DNA of 64,000 bases from Ryuthela nishihirai. Lineage: Eukaryota; Arthropoda; Arachnida; Araneae; Heptathelidae. The notes beneath the pieces were generated by a model. That model was not told where the DNA came from and did not search any database. It saw only the letters and a program-made list of their open reading frames with translations. Shown one piece after another: positions 10,807 through 21,479 of the stretch. The stretch lies in NCBI GenBank assembly GCA_038380435.1, contig JAWZYU010000011.1, forward strand, positions 79,109,501 to 79,173,500. The letters are read 5' to 3'. The stretch's first letter is position 1. Each line of letters begins with the position of its first letter. The translations under genes and the position numbers were made by a program.

Positions 10807-11240
10807 CCATAGTCAATTTATGGGTTGGGTTGTTTTACCTCTGAGCTGCAATTTTTTGCATACCATGGGCTAAATGGCCAGGTCATATGGACCCCGAAGG
10901 CTCAGAGAAGGTTGGGGGAGGGGACCCACTGGAACAGCTTTTGGGAGACAGATGGTAGCCCCCCGTCAAGGCCATCCAGCGTGTTCTTTAACGTGCACAG
11001 GGTATGTCTCTCCCGCACACGGGGCCACGGCTTAACGTTCCATCCGATGGACGGCGGCCTTTATCAAGCCCATCGGTGTCCCCTACTGACCGTGGGCAGG
11101 GCAGGAAAATTTTGCGGAGATAAATCTCAACGTTGACCCAGTTGGGACTCGAACCTGGGAACTACAGATTACGAGCCTGGCGCGCTACCGACTGAGCCAC
11201 CCCCGCCCCAGTCAATTTATGACTATGGCATTCATTCCAA
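10795..11240. repeat. 21-bp perfect palindrome split by a SINE
   Basis: Left arm 10795-10815 and right arm 11220-11240 are exact reverse complements (TTGGAATGAATGCCATAG...). With the SINE and one target duplication removed, the arms flank only ATTTA. The SINE thus landed in the loop of a cruciform-capable sequence. Confidence 0.85.
10821..11209 (-). mobile_element. tRNA-derived SINE, copy B, with 10-bp target duplication
   Basis: A minus-strand SINE of 389 bp with the same head, body and tail as copy A at 6671-7063, differing by scattered substitutions. A box TGGCTCAGTCGG and B box GGTTCGAGTCC lie near 11205-11140, and the tail CAACCCA is at 10821-10830. The direct repeat AGTCAATTTA at 10811-10820 and 11210-11219 is the target duplication. 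The conserved central part shared by all copies may be one of the invertebrate SINE core domains, which I cannot assign without a library. Confidence 0.9.
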
Positions 11241-11586
11241 ATGAAAGCAATGAAGTAGTATAATGCTGAATGAAAAAATGGGAACACTCGAAAGCATACA
11301 ATTAGAATTTAATTTCTGTAGGAAGGAATTCTGATAATTTTTGACGAAGAACTGATCAAAAAACTTCTAAATTTTTATTTCCGAAGTGTAAATTTCTTCT
11401 AATAAACTGATTAATTTTACAACGTTTCTTTATTCTAGTGCGAGGATAGTAAACTTATATATTGGAAAAAAATTACGTTGCCTTTATATCTAAAAGCGGT
11501 TCCATGACGGTCTCAAATCTCACTAAGTGTTTTCTATGGAACCTGGGTTATTGCTGTGAAATAATCTGCAGATCTTGACCAACAAC
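11241..11586. other. AT-rich DNA, nothing recognised
   Basis: No coding, RNA or repeat signal seen. Confidence 0.45.
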
Positions 11587-11969
11587 GGAGATGGACGTTG
11601 GCTTAACCGGTAGCACGCCAGGATCGAAACTTGCAATTCCTAGGTTCGAGCTAATCCTAGGTTCGAGTCCCAATTGTGCCAGCGTTGAGATTTATCGTCG
11701 CTAATCACCCTGCCCTCGGAGAGAAAGTACATAATGGGATTGGAAAGGCATATAAAAGGAAAGATAGGAGTTAATTCCATTGCCCCATATGCGAGAGAGT
11801 CATTCCTTATGCACGTCAAAAAACACCATGAATGGCCTTTTGGAGAGGCTTCATCTCTCTCCTAACAGCTGTTCAATAAGTTTTATCTAATTCTGAGCCC
11901 TTGGGTCCTCAGGGCCTGGCCATTAGGTGCATGTAAGTGCCACTCAGAAGTATAGCAGCCCAACTTGAC
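11587..11969 (+). mobile_element. tRNA-derived SINE, diverged copy C
   Basis: A plus-strand copy of the same family as 6671-7063. The head has an A box TGGCTTAACCGG and a B box GGTTCGAGTCC, then AGCGTTGAGATTTATC in the body, the GCCCTTGGGTCCTCAGGGCC region, and a 3' end GTGCCACTCAGAAG. The segment CCTAGGTTCGAG is duplicated at about 11639-11650 and 11656-11667, giving a second B-box-like word. It is more diverged than copies A and B, so older. No target duplication was recognised. Confidence 0.75.
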
Positions 11970-14090
11970 AGGTATTTCTTATGCAGTTTATTTTTATTTA
12001 TAAAAAATTTTACTCCATGTGTTATTTAAAAATGAACCGTACAAATGATCATTTGTAAGAATAGATACTTTAAATCATAAATTAGTAAGCAATACTTACA
12101 GGAATTTCTTATCTGGAAAAAGTCACATATGACCATTTTTAACCACCGTTGCTCAACCAAATGTAAAAAAGTTGTATTTCCTGCTTTATTAAATTTTATT
12201 GTCTGCATAATTTCAGTTTCCTGTGTATTTGAACCAGATACAGGATCAATAAAGAAGGCCGAGTAATAGTTTCATAAATATAATTCATCAAGCAAATTAT
12301 TCGTCGGAAATGAATTTCTGTTCCAATAATTATTTCATTTCGTAATATAGTATTTTTCTATTAACTAGAGGTTTCTCTCCGCAATTTTCTATTAACAATT
12401 TTCAAACAATTTTCTATTAACTAGAGGTTTCTCTCCGCTGTCATTTTCATTTCTAGTGTAAAATCTCGTTTCTCCCCATAAGCAGGTTCGAATTAAAATC
12501 CCTTGAAGTCCGTAGCAAACTTCTCTTTCGTGTTGGCCCCCTGCTTATGTGTATATCGATTTTGATTAGTGGATGAGTGGTCAAAATTATTAATAAGTCT
12601 CTCGTATAGCCAAACGGTATGTAACAGCTGATTTGGATCAAACAAAAGAAAAAAAAAAGTCAAAACATTTTCCGTCGGCAAAGTGTCTATTGGATATTAC
12701 AACCCTTCTCATAAGCGTGTAAAAAAGAAGTCCATCATCGTTTGGTACATTTTCTTTGAAACATTGTTGTCATCGTCTTTCGAAATCATTTTGAACAAAA
12801 AAATGAAATATGATTGCTTTCCTTAGAATTTAATTCGCAACTGAAGGTTAAATCAACAAATAAGCTAATTATGTTTGTATTTTAAGAGAAAATCATGACC
12901 CCAGTCTTGGGGTGATATGATTTATGAAAGAGTGTTTAGAATGCTGTGTGACAAAACTCCTATTTGCGTAAAATTCTACAGACTAAAGAAAGCCCTTAAT
13001 TTTTTATGAACATAAATAAAATCTAATATAGCAATTGATTTCCAGAACTTGAGATAAAAAAGGAAAACAAAAGATAAATTGCCGTCGCGTCAGACATTTA
13101 AATTGAAGGTGATTGATATTTTGCTCATGTTGAAAAGAAGAGAGAACTATTTCGTCAGTACCGATCTATTAATATTAAAGATAAAAGGAAAATTTGTCGT
13201 AGAATGATAAATTGTGTGATTTAATATTTCGAAGATGAGAGGTTGTGGAGTGTCACAAAAGTCCCGAAGAGAGAGATTGAGTTCATGACGGGTATTCGGT
13301 TCGAAACCTGAAAAAAATGAGGGGGACCATTGGTTTAATATAATATTAATAAATAGGAGAAAGGAGACAGTCACGACTGACTCATAATTGACAATTAATA
13401 AATGTCAAACCACTTTTTTTTTGTTCTAAGAAGAGAATGTAGAAATACATTAAATGTATGAAAATAATGAATTACACGGGCTTTCATAAGAACAGCTTCG
13501 TCCAAAGCTTAACGCGAATTTTCGCACATTGTCTCGAACTGAGATTCAAACATTTTCCTCGTTATATCACGTCTTTAGAATTACACGATCCATCCGCCTA
13601 GTGATGGATCCATTCCTACCACACTACTGTATAGCTGTCATACAAATAACTTTTTCATTAAAGGCTTATATCTTTCTCCTGTAGTGAAGTGTGGACATGA
13701 CAATAATTTTGGGCAGTTGTCGCCAACTCTGGAGAAGTCAACAGTTATCCAATAGATTCTTACCCACCCCTTCTGAACACTTCGGGAACTTGTGGCCAGG
13801 TCATTTTGACCAATGTGTTGCAACAGGAAAATTGCTTCTCATAGGTAAGATAAACAAGTGTAAAAGAAATTTTGCTTTGATTATGAAACGAAACAAAATC
13901 ATCTTTTTATAAGATGGCCAAGAAGTCGCCGACCCCTACTTACCATGTGGGGAGAATTACTCAGCATATAGTATACAAGTGAATCTGCATGTGCATCATC
14001 GGCAGTTGCCTAGAAGACATTTGCATTTTTGTGTAGCATCTTGCCTGCTGTAATGTCATTGTATTCAAATCTTGTTGTTCATGCAATTCA
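11970..14090. other. AT-rich DNA, mostly unassigned
   Basis: A direct repeat TTCTATTAACTAGAGG occurs at about 12356 and 12412, extending into GTTTCTCTCCGC. The frame at 13691-13912 has a stretch of mixed composition but no motif I know. A weak tRNA-like B box in minus orientation near 13545 is too poor to call. Nothing else was seen. Confidence 0.45.
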
Positions 14091-14196
14091 GGGGAGCTCA
14101 TTCATTAGGCCACGCCAGGCTCATAGTCCAGTTCCCAGGTTCGAGTTATCTCCGTAGAATTCATCGGCGTTCCTCAGTCAGTAGGGGACACCCAAA
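14091..14196 (+). mobile_element. Host SINE, 5' piece
   Basis: Plus-strand tRNA-derived SINE of the family at 6671-7063: CCACGCCAGGCTC, GTTCCCAGGTTCGAGT (B box) and CAGTAGGGGACACC are shared. It breaks off at 14196. The next part of the family sequence resumes at 14726, so 14197-14725 looks like later inserted DNA. The remaining part continues across the large palindrome at 27378-27450. Confidence 0.65.
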
Positions 14197-14725
14197 GCCG
14201 GACTTTGACCTTCTGAGGCCCTAAGCTATGACAAGAGTAAGAGCTCCCTAAATTTCGAAAGTCGAACTAAGTTATATATTTATTCTGATTGAAAGGAGCA
14301 TTAAAAAATAAATATGAAATTGATGTGGTGAAAACATTATACTACAATAAATACCATGTAAAGCTGAGATGAACAGTGTTTGCATAATAAATAAAATAAA
14401 TAAATAAATACCCCCTCAAGCAGCTGCTTGCCACAGAGGTCTGACAGGAGCCTGTCAGTTTATATGCCAGAGTAGGAGGTCTGAGAGGATGGCAGGACCT
14501 CAGCAGAAAAACACAAACAGCCATGCCTTACCCGGGGATCGAACCCAGGTCCCGTAGATCAGTAGCCAAGCGATAGATTCATTTAAATATAAAAAACATT
14601 TTGCGCCACAGTAAACTTCAAACTTTAAATTTTTGAGGATCCTCATTTCGTGAGACCCTAAACTGTAGCTTAGTTACCTTATGCGTAAGCCTGGCCATGA
14701 ACCTACCTGGGGTAGCTCATGGCTA
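14197..14725. other. Insertion in the host SINE, with a second tRNA-like element
   Basis: Separates two pieces of one SINE. Inside it, 14391-14580 reads on the minus strand as a possible separate SINE with a B box GGGTTCGATCC and a TTTA-repeat tail (TAAATAAATAAATA on plus, 14387-14410). The two ends share the word GAGNCCCTAA in direct orientation (about 14215 and 14650), a trace of another dispersed repeat. No protein is present. Confidence 0.4.
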
Positions 14726-14787
14726 CGATGAGCTTGGAAAGGCTGCATTCGTCAGATGCAACCTGTGAATGCTGGCCTTGACAGGTG
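14726..14787 (+). mobile_element. Host SINE, middle piece, ending at the insertion site
   Basis: CGATGAGCTTGGAAAGGC and GCTGGCCTTGACAGG match the plus-strand SINE family sequence (compare the complement of 6671-7063) with an internal deletion. It ends with CAGGTG, where the palindromic element has inserted. Confidence 0.75.
14782..14787. repeat. Left 6-bp target duplication CAGGTG
   Basis: CAGGTG directly precedes the element terminus at 14788. The same six bases directly follow the other terminus at 27372-27377. A single copy restores the SINE. Confidence 0.9.
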
Positions 14788-15119
14788 AGTAGTTTAGTCA
14801 CACCCGGGGAATCCCCCTTTGCACAGTGCTTTCCCCCCCCCTATGTCGCAATCGTCCACGTTGCCTTCTTGACTTGGACCCCGTATGTCGCAATCGACCG
14901 GAAATTGGCCTGTGTTGGTCCACGTTGCCTTCTGAACTCTGGGTCCTATGTTACAATCAACAGGAAATTGACCCTTGCGTCGCAACTGTCATGGCATTAA
15001 TAATTCATAATTAATAATTCATAATTAACAATTCCTCCCCCTTTTAACCCCTGGCGCTATCTAGTGCCTATGAGGAACACTATTTTCCCAAAAAATCCTT
15101 ATTTTAACTCTAATTTTAA

Positions 15120-15605
15120 GTCCTCCTTCTCGAATAGTCTCTATTTTTCTTTATTTCAGACCCCCCAATGGTTGACTTATATTTTAAACCCTCCACTTGC
15201 AAACCCCCTGGTTGACCTATATTTTAAGCCCTACCTATATTTTAAGCTCCCCTTCTCGAATAGTCTCGATTTTTCTTTATTTCAGATTAACCTTTTATTT
15301 TAAAACCTCGATTTTGCAAACCCCCTGGTTGAGCTATATTTTAAGCTCCCCTTCTCGAATAGTCTCGTTGTTTCTTTATTTCAGACTCACCTTTTATTTT
15401 AAGCCCTCTTCATAGACCCCATCCCCCTGGTTGACCTATATTTTAAGCCCTCCTTCTCGAATAGTCTCGATTTTTCTTTATTTCAGACCCCCCAATGGTT
15501 GACTTATATTTTAAGCCATACCTATATTTTAAGTCATGGGTTTTGCAAACCACCTGGTTGACCTATATTTTAAGCCCTACCTATATTTTAAGACCCCCTC
15601 CTTCC
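15120..15605. repeat. Terminal subrepeats TATATTTTAAGCCC (left arm)
   Basis: Irregular tandem units built from GGTTGACCTATATTTTAAG, CCCTTCTCGAATAGTCTCG and TTTCTTTATTTCAGA recur through this stretch. A second smaller cluster lies at about 16360-16520. Subrepeats in TIRs are common in long-TIR elements. Short open frames across them (15064-15415) are by-products. Confidence 0.8.
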
Positions 15606-17206
15606 CTCAGATTACAAGTCACAGAATAATTCCGCAGAAAAGGATGACACAAGTCTCAATTGTAAAAATCAACTCTCAAAGTTGTATTCTTATTAATTAA
15701 AACCCTTTCTATTAAAAGTTACCTCTATTAAAAATCTTTTGGTGTTCATTTTGCCAGGACTGCTAAACGATTCCCTTTTATTAAAATTTATATTCTTTGG
15801 GATTCATTTTTTCCAACCCCGTTAATCGATCCCCTAGTAAATAAAAACTCTCACTCACCTTTATTAAAATCATCCAGCGCTCGTAATAAATCAGTTTCAT
15901 CGGGAAAAAAAAAATCATTCCATCGCTAGCGTACCTCAACGTTAATTTCGGGAAAAAGCCTCATCGGATCCAAGGTTCACGTATTTTACTAGAAGAATGA
16001 CACAGTAACTGTTTCACAGAAAACTTAATAAAATTTGGTTTAAATTATTCGCAGGACTTATATATAAGATCTACCTTTAGACGTTCAACAGGCTAAAAGT
16101 TTTCAAAGTCCGTTATCAGTGTATCGGAAATCGTACGTTACCTGTTGATATCCTTCAGATCGTTTATCCGTGGGTAGCAACAGCACTTTCGCCACATCAC
16201 ACGATATGGTGCAATCCTTTATCAGCTGGAAGGTCAAAAGGTCAAATGTCCAGCGCTTCACTGTGTCTGCATTTGACACTGATAAGGTTTAAAAATAGAT
16301 GTTTCCTAGAATCCACATTGCCTTCTCAGATTGGACTTTGACCCCTATGTCGCAACCGACCATATTTTAAGTCCTCTTCATAGACCCCATGGTTGACCTA
16401 TATTTTAAGTCCCCTTCTCGAATTTTCTTGTTTTTCCCTGTTTAACCCATATTTTAAGCCCTCCCCTCTTCATAGACCCACCTATTGATCCACCTATATT
16501 TTAAGCCCTCCCCTCTTTAAACCAAATCAGTTTTTGCGCCTTTAATCGGTGTCATCCAACGTCCATACTATTTTTAGTACGTCTCCTGTATTTAAAAAAA
16601 AAATATTGGCTTTCGTCGCCGTATTTGAACGCGCTACCTCAGTGCCGATAGCTGACGCGTCATCCCCAGGTCGCGGATTTTTGCGGAGATAAATCTCAAC
16701 TCTGGCCCTGCTATCCGCTCGACAATATTTGCTACTGATAAAACGATTTCCTTCATTAAAAATAAAAACTAATTAAATAATGGGGTATCACTGGGAAAAT
16801 ACTGGGAAGAACCCAAACTGATTTCGTGCTAAAACATCTCCAGATTTCAGCTTACTTGAAAAACTATTGTTAGAAATGAACCAGTGACTTGAATCACTCA
16901 ACTTCCATAAGAATACACAATTATGGTACAGTGTCGGGAAGAAATACGTTTCAACGAAATTCAATTGCATGTATTACGATCAGAAAAATAATTTAGTGGA
17001 CAAAGTTTAAAATAGTTATTAAATGGTACCTTACAGTGCAAGTGCGCTTCAGGCGAAAAGCCTCCCCTTCGAACACTGCACCCGTTTTTCCGAAATAACT
17101 GTGTCACAAGTCTTCCTACATCATCCCTAAACAGAGAATCGGATTCAATGTGCAAGAAGATCAAGACCTCATTTGAAGGAGCACATAGTGGATACTGTAC
17201 TCCATA

Positions 17207-17930
17207 GTGATACTGTACTCCAAGAGAATTACTAATGAAAACGTGCTATTGTTAATGTATGTAATTCCGACAAAAAATGTTTTGTTTGTTTTAGCCACTT
17301 TGTATCCTGCAATAGGAAACACTGAACACCTTAACAACTATATACATTTAGAAGAAAACACATCAGGGCTAATTTTCCCTTTAACAATCTGGACACGAGA
17401 AAGAGATGTTCCCACTCTACATCATACCATTCAGATTTAAAGCGCACGCAAATCTCCTACTGTTATCAGACGATGAAAAGCAGCATTATTGTTCCATTAA
17501 GAATTTGTTTCTATGAAATTGAAAGGGAGAATGCTGTTTTCCATATTATAGGGAATGCAATTAATACATTCCTTGCAGATGGATGTCCTTTAGGTTATGA
17601 AATAATCTTATTAGAACGCTTAAAATTGAGATGACACACATTAGCTCCTCCGAGAAGCGCTAGGGGGTAGAAGAATATACCCGTGTAATGAAAATATTCA
17701 TTCGACATAAAAAAACCTACGCCAATATCGCGTACACTGACGTGCTCCTCTTAGCTGATGTGTTTGGTGGCAGATACTGACCCCTGCTATGTTTACACAG
17801 CTCCTGCCTTCATACCTGAAGATGACAAATACTAGAGTTGATAACCTACAATTTACCTTTTTGGAAGGCATACGAGGAGGAATTTCGGTGATATGCAGAC
17901 AACAAGCATTTAGAATGAAAAACTAAAAGG
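17207..17930 (+). pseudogene. Protein-primed family B DNA polymerase remnant (left arm)
   Basis: Plus-strand segments in several frames match the Polinton/adenovirus-type polymerase family in order: VLFVLATLYPAIGNTEHLNN with SGLIFPLTI (17280-17395), NLLLLSDDEKQHYCSIKNL (about 17448-17505), a short LPP-type segment (about 17645), TDVLLLADVF (about 17738-17767), CYVYTAPAFIPEDD (about 17783-17824), and LEGIRGGISVICRQ (about 17857-17900). These belong to the part N-terminal to polymerase motif A. The remnant ends at a hairpin at 17928, and the palm motifs that would follow are not seen. Frame changes and stops make it inactive. The reading direction runs from the element terminus toward its centre. 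Confidence 0.8.
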
Positions 17931-17975
17931 TTTGTATGACAGTAAAGCAAGTTTGCTTTACTGTCATACAAACCT
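17928..17975. repeat. Perfect 23-bp hairpin at the end of the PolB remnant (left arm)
   Basis: AGGTTTGTATGACAGTAAAG begins the left arm at 17928, the right arm is 17953-17975, and the loop is two bases. It marks the point where polymerase homology stops. Confidence 0.9.
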
Positions 17976-18392
17976 GAAAAGAGATGAAATGGGTAGTACT
18001 TTACCCATGATACACACCCTGTGACTAGGTCGTTAAATCAAATTACATGCATAAACGAAAATTAGAAAAATAACGAAATGGTTGGTAAATTCAATGAGAA
18101 TCACTAAAATGTAAAGAGTGTTGGAATATCTGTAAATGCACACACATTTCAGTGGATAGGTGAATATTTTCACAATTCTTTGGAAGTGGAAGGCACAATA
18201 ACTGTAAAACATACTGTGACGAGAGAGAAAGTATAAAAATGTAGTGGGATGGTTGTAAAAAATCGCTTCAAAACAGAAAATTACAACGCAAATACTGTAA
18301 GATAGAAAAAAAACGACTATTCGACGGTTATTCCAAGCCGCTATCTCACGCTCTTTTCAGATTTCCTGGTTCTATAGTTCCCTGGTACGTAG

Positions 18393-20116
18393 CGCATAAG
18401 TGTGGGTGTAGTTTGCTATTTTTCGTTGCAAACACAAGTTGTTTTCACTATTAGTTATTTTTCCTGCATGAGAATACACATTTCTATACTACATTGCGTA
18501 CACACGGATGGACGAATATCACAAAATACTTTGCATATAGAAAACATCAGTAAAGAACCACAGAAGTTTGGAAAATTAAAATCTGAAAACTCAGTGTTTA
18601 TAAGAAAACAACAATATTTTCAGTATTTCCATGAAAAGTTCGGTCCCAGAATCGATCCGCTAGACCTAACTTTGCATTCTCTGACTTCAACCACCGATAA
18701 AACGTAATGTAAGCTCTCTCGTCGGTTATCCCAAGTCGCTATCTCTTTTCAGAGTTTCTGGTCACCTCGGTACGTTTGAATAAGTGCATAAGTGTGGGTG
18801 AAGATGGCTATTTTTCGCTGCAAACACAAGTTTTTCGACAAAGATAGGGTGTTTCACTACAATCTAACACGGGATTTCATGTGTGTCTAGTTATTTTTCC
18901 TGCATGAGAATATTTCTAATCTATCTCACAGACAGCAGGTTAGTTACTTCTGATCTAACAAAGCCAAGGTCTGAGATCCACAGTAAGACATGAACGTTTG
19001 TGTTGTTTTCCTACTAAGGTCCCGACATCCTCTCACATGAAATATTACTGTACTAGGAGATTTCATACAAAGAGATACGCACTCTATGCTTCACATTTAA
19101 ATCTATAGAGATAACGATCACTGCCCATGGAACACATCTGTGAAAAAACACGCTATGATAGATTTGAGAAAGATTTTTAGCCCATGGGGGTGCTGCACTG
19201 CAGGAAAGCACATTATCTTTGATATCAGAACCTACATGAAAGTTATACTGTTTCGGTTTGAGAAAGATTCTTTAGTTCACAGGGCACCGCATGAATAAGC
19301 GCATAAGTGTGGGTGAAGATGGCTATTTTTCGCTGCAAACACAAGTTTTTCGACAAAGATAGGGTGTTTCACTGCAATCTAACACGGGATTTCATGTTTG
19401 TTTATTTATTTTTCCTGCATGAGAATATTTCTAATCTATCTCATAGACAGCAGGTTAGTTACTTCTGATCTAACAAAGCCAAGGTCTGAGATCCATAGTA
19501 AGACATAAATGTTTGTGTTGTTTTCCTACCAAGGTCCAGACATCCTCTCACATGAAATATTACTGTACTAGGATCTAGAAAAATCACTATCCATTACATT
19601 AATTTTTTTATTACATTCATGTATTTCACCCCATTTTCTTGTCAAGAGCTAAAATTATTTGATGAATGAACGACAAAATATCTTCAAATGCAGTGGACGC
19701 ATGATAGAATAACTTCAAAATAAGTTCCAATAGCTGAAAAAACAACTGTAAAAAATTAGATAAATACACACCGGGAAAGACAGAATTGCTTTCAAAACAT
19801 TAAAATACCTTAAATGTGTGGCTGAATCACCTCCAAATATCTCCAGCACACTTTTAAAGGAAATATTGACTCATTATAAGCGATTTCACACAAAGAGATA
19901 CGCACTCTATGCTTCACATTTAAATCTATAGAGATAACGATCACTGCCCATGGAACACATCTGTGAAAAAACACGCTACGATCGGGTTTGAGAAAGATTT
20001 TTAGCCCATGGGGGTGCTGCACTGCAAGAAGGCACATTATCTTTGATATCAGAACGTACGTGAAAGTTATACTGTTTGGGTTTGAGAAAGATTCTTTAGT
20101 TCACAGGGCACCGCAT
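18393..20116. repeat. Internal direct repeats of the left arm
   Basis: A block of about 280 bp (18785-19058) with GCATAAGTGTGGGTGAAGAT and GCTATTTTTCGCTGCAAACA recurs at 19293-19571, and in shorter form near 18393-18480. A second block, 19072-19291 (ATACGCACTCTATGCTTCAC onward), recurs at 19893-20115. No protein is encoded; the 101-codon frame at 18402-18707 has no known motif. Confidence 0.75.
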
Positions 20117-20159
20117 TACACTAAAGCACACTGTCTTGTACGTATGTCTGTTTGTATGT

Positions 20160-20975
20160 TTGTTTCTCTCTCTCTCTCTGTGTGTGTGTGTGTTTGTGTC
20201 TATGTGTAAATATGTATGTTACTACGAAATGTGTGTACGTGTAGATGTGTGCATATATGTCAAGATGTAACTGTGTCTGCATGTTTGTTTCTCTCTAGGA
20301 GTGTGTGTGTTTCAGTGAATCGTGTATGTGTGCGTATGTGAGTGTGTGTATGTTCATGTATGTTAATATGTTTCTTTATATGTATATGTTTTCGTGCGTA
20401 TGTGTTAAGATGTCTGTGTGCACATAGTCGTTTCTCTGTATGTGTATACGTCTTCATGTTTGTCTCTCTCTCTCTCTGTGTGTGTGTGTGTTAAAGTGTC
20501 TGTATGTGTTTCATCTTTATGCGTATATGTTATCGTATGTGTGTGTTCACATGCTAGAATAAACATATTATCTTACGGACACTTGCTTGCTACAGAAGAA
20601 GCTAACAATTTAAAACGAGACTAGTGGTTATGCAAAAATATTTCATGTGTGCGTATGTGAGTGTGTGTATGTTGATGCATGTTAATATGTTTCTTTATAT
20701 GTATATGTTTTCGTGCGTATGTGTTAAGATGTCTGAGTGCACATATTCGTTTCTCTGTATGTCTATACGTCTTCATGTTTGTTTCTCATTCTCTGCGTGT
20801 GTGTGTGTGTGTTAAAGTGTCTGTATGTGTTTCATCTTTATGTGCATATGTTATCGTATGTGTGTGTGTGTTTGTTCACATGCAAGAATAAACATATTGT
20901 CTTACGGACACTTGCTTGCTACAGAAGAAGCTAACAATTTAAAACGAGACTTGTGGCTATGCAAAATATTTCATC
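20160..20975. repeat. GT-rich DNA with a roughly 320-bp tandem duplication
   Basis: Imperfect GTGT and CTCT microsatellite. A unit from about 20326 recurs from about 20645 (GCGTATGTGAGTGTGTGTATG at 20332 and 20651; TTAAAACGAGACT at 20610 and 20939). The spacing is 319 to 329 bp. The right arm holds only the first unit and the beginning of the second. Confidence 0.75.
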
Positions 20976-21279
20976 ACAGATCTTAACTTGAATACTCATA
21001 TTTCAAGAGATGTAAGGATTTTTCTTCAGCACGTTCGAATATTTTTTGAACACGACTGTCTTACGTTACGTCTTACGTTACGTTTCCTGTCAGATGTCTC
21101 GTAACGAACAAAGCGTGTGTGTGTGTGTGTGTTCTGCTAATACAGAAGAGGACATTCAACCGAGAATATTTCAAACTTAGAATAATACGACATCCTGATG
21201 CGTTAAGAACGAAGTGGAGGGATACTAACAGCTGAAACACGAACTGAAGCGATCGAAATCCTGTTGTTTCGCGCAAGGG
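20720..21279. other. Left-only central segment of the palindrome
   Basis: The inner part of the second GT-rich unit plus about 300 bp including CTTACGTTACGTCTTACGTT and a (GT)n run at about 21115-21130. It has no counterpart in the right arm, so the palindrome is asymmetric at its centre. Confidence 0.75.
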
Positions 21280-21391
21280 GACGAAGGGTGATAAAACGTA
21301 ATACTACTGAAAAAATCCTTGTTTCAAAAAAGAGGCCTCTTTTTTGAAACAAGGATTTTTTCAGTAGTATTACGTTTTATCACCCTTCGTC
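21280..21391. repeat. Central perfect palindrome, 112 bp, no loop
   Basis: Symmetric about 21335/21336 (AAAAAAGAGGCCTCTTTTTT at the centre). The match extends with one mismatch to 21274-21397. It sits between the left-only segment and the right arm, as expected of a snap-back or hairpin-opening event. Confidence 0.9.
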
Positions 21392-21479
21392 GCCTTGTAC
21401 GCACGAAAACATATACATATACATATAAAACCCTTCGTCGCCTTATACGCACGAAAACATATACATATAAAGAAACATA
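21382..21479. repeat. Tandem duplication at the inner junction of the right arm
   Basis: CCCTTCGTCGCCTTGTACGC at 21384 onward recurs as CCCTTCGTCGCCTTATACGC at 21431 onward, each followed by ACGAAAACATATACATATA. Homology to the left arm begins within the second unit at about 21446. Confidence 0.8.

Larger units (their letters stand above)
14788..20719 (+). repeat. Left arm of the palindrome
   Basis: About 5.93 kb, colinear with the reverse complement of 21446-27371. The arms differ by sparse substitutions and short indels, for example a G/T difference at about 17370 and a G/C at about 17518. Contents from the terminus inward: T/C-rich subrepeats, an AT-rich stretch with a SINE scrap (about 16670-16730), the polymerase remnant, a hairpin, direct repeats and GT-rich DNA. 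Confidence 0.9.

Noticed and set aside
13691..13912. Small open frame with mixed composition
   Set aside because: No recognisable motif or splice context strong enough to call an exon.
18402..18707. 101-codon open frame present in both arms
   Set aside because: Conserved between arms only because the arms are duplicates. It overlaps the direct repeats and has no known motif.
20160..20934. Cys/Val-rich open frames in the GT-rich DNA, and their mirror images
   Set aside because: Translation of GT/CA microsatellite; low complexity and no motif.
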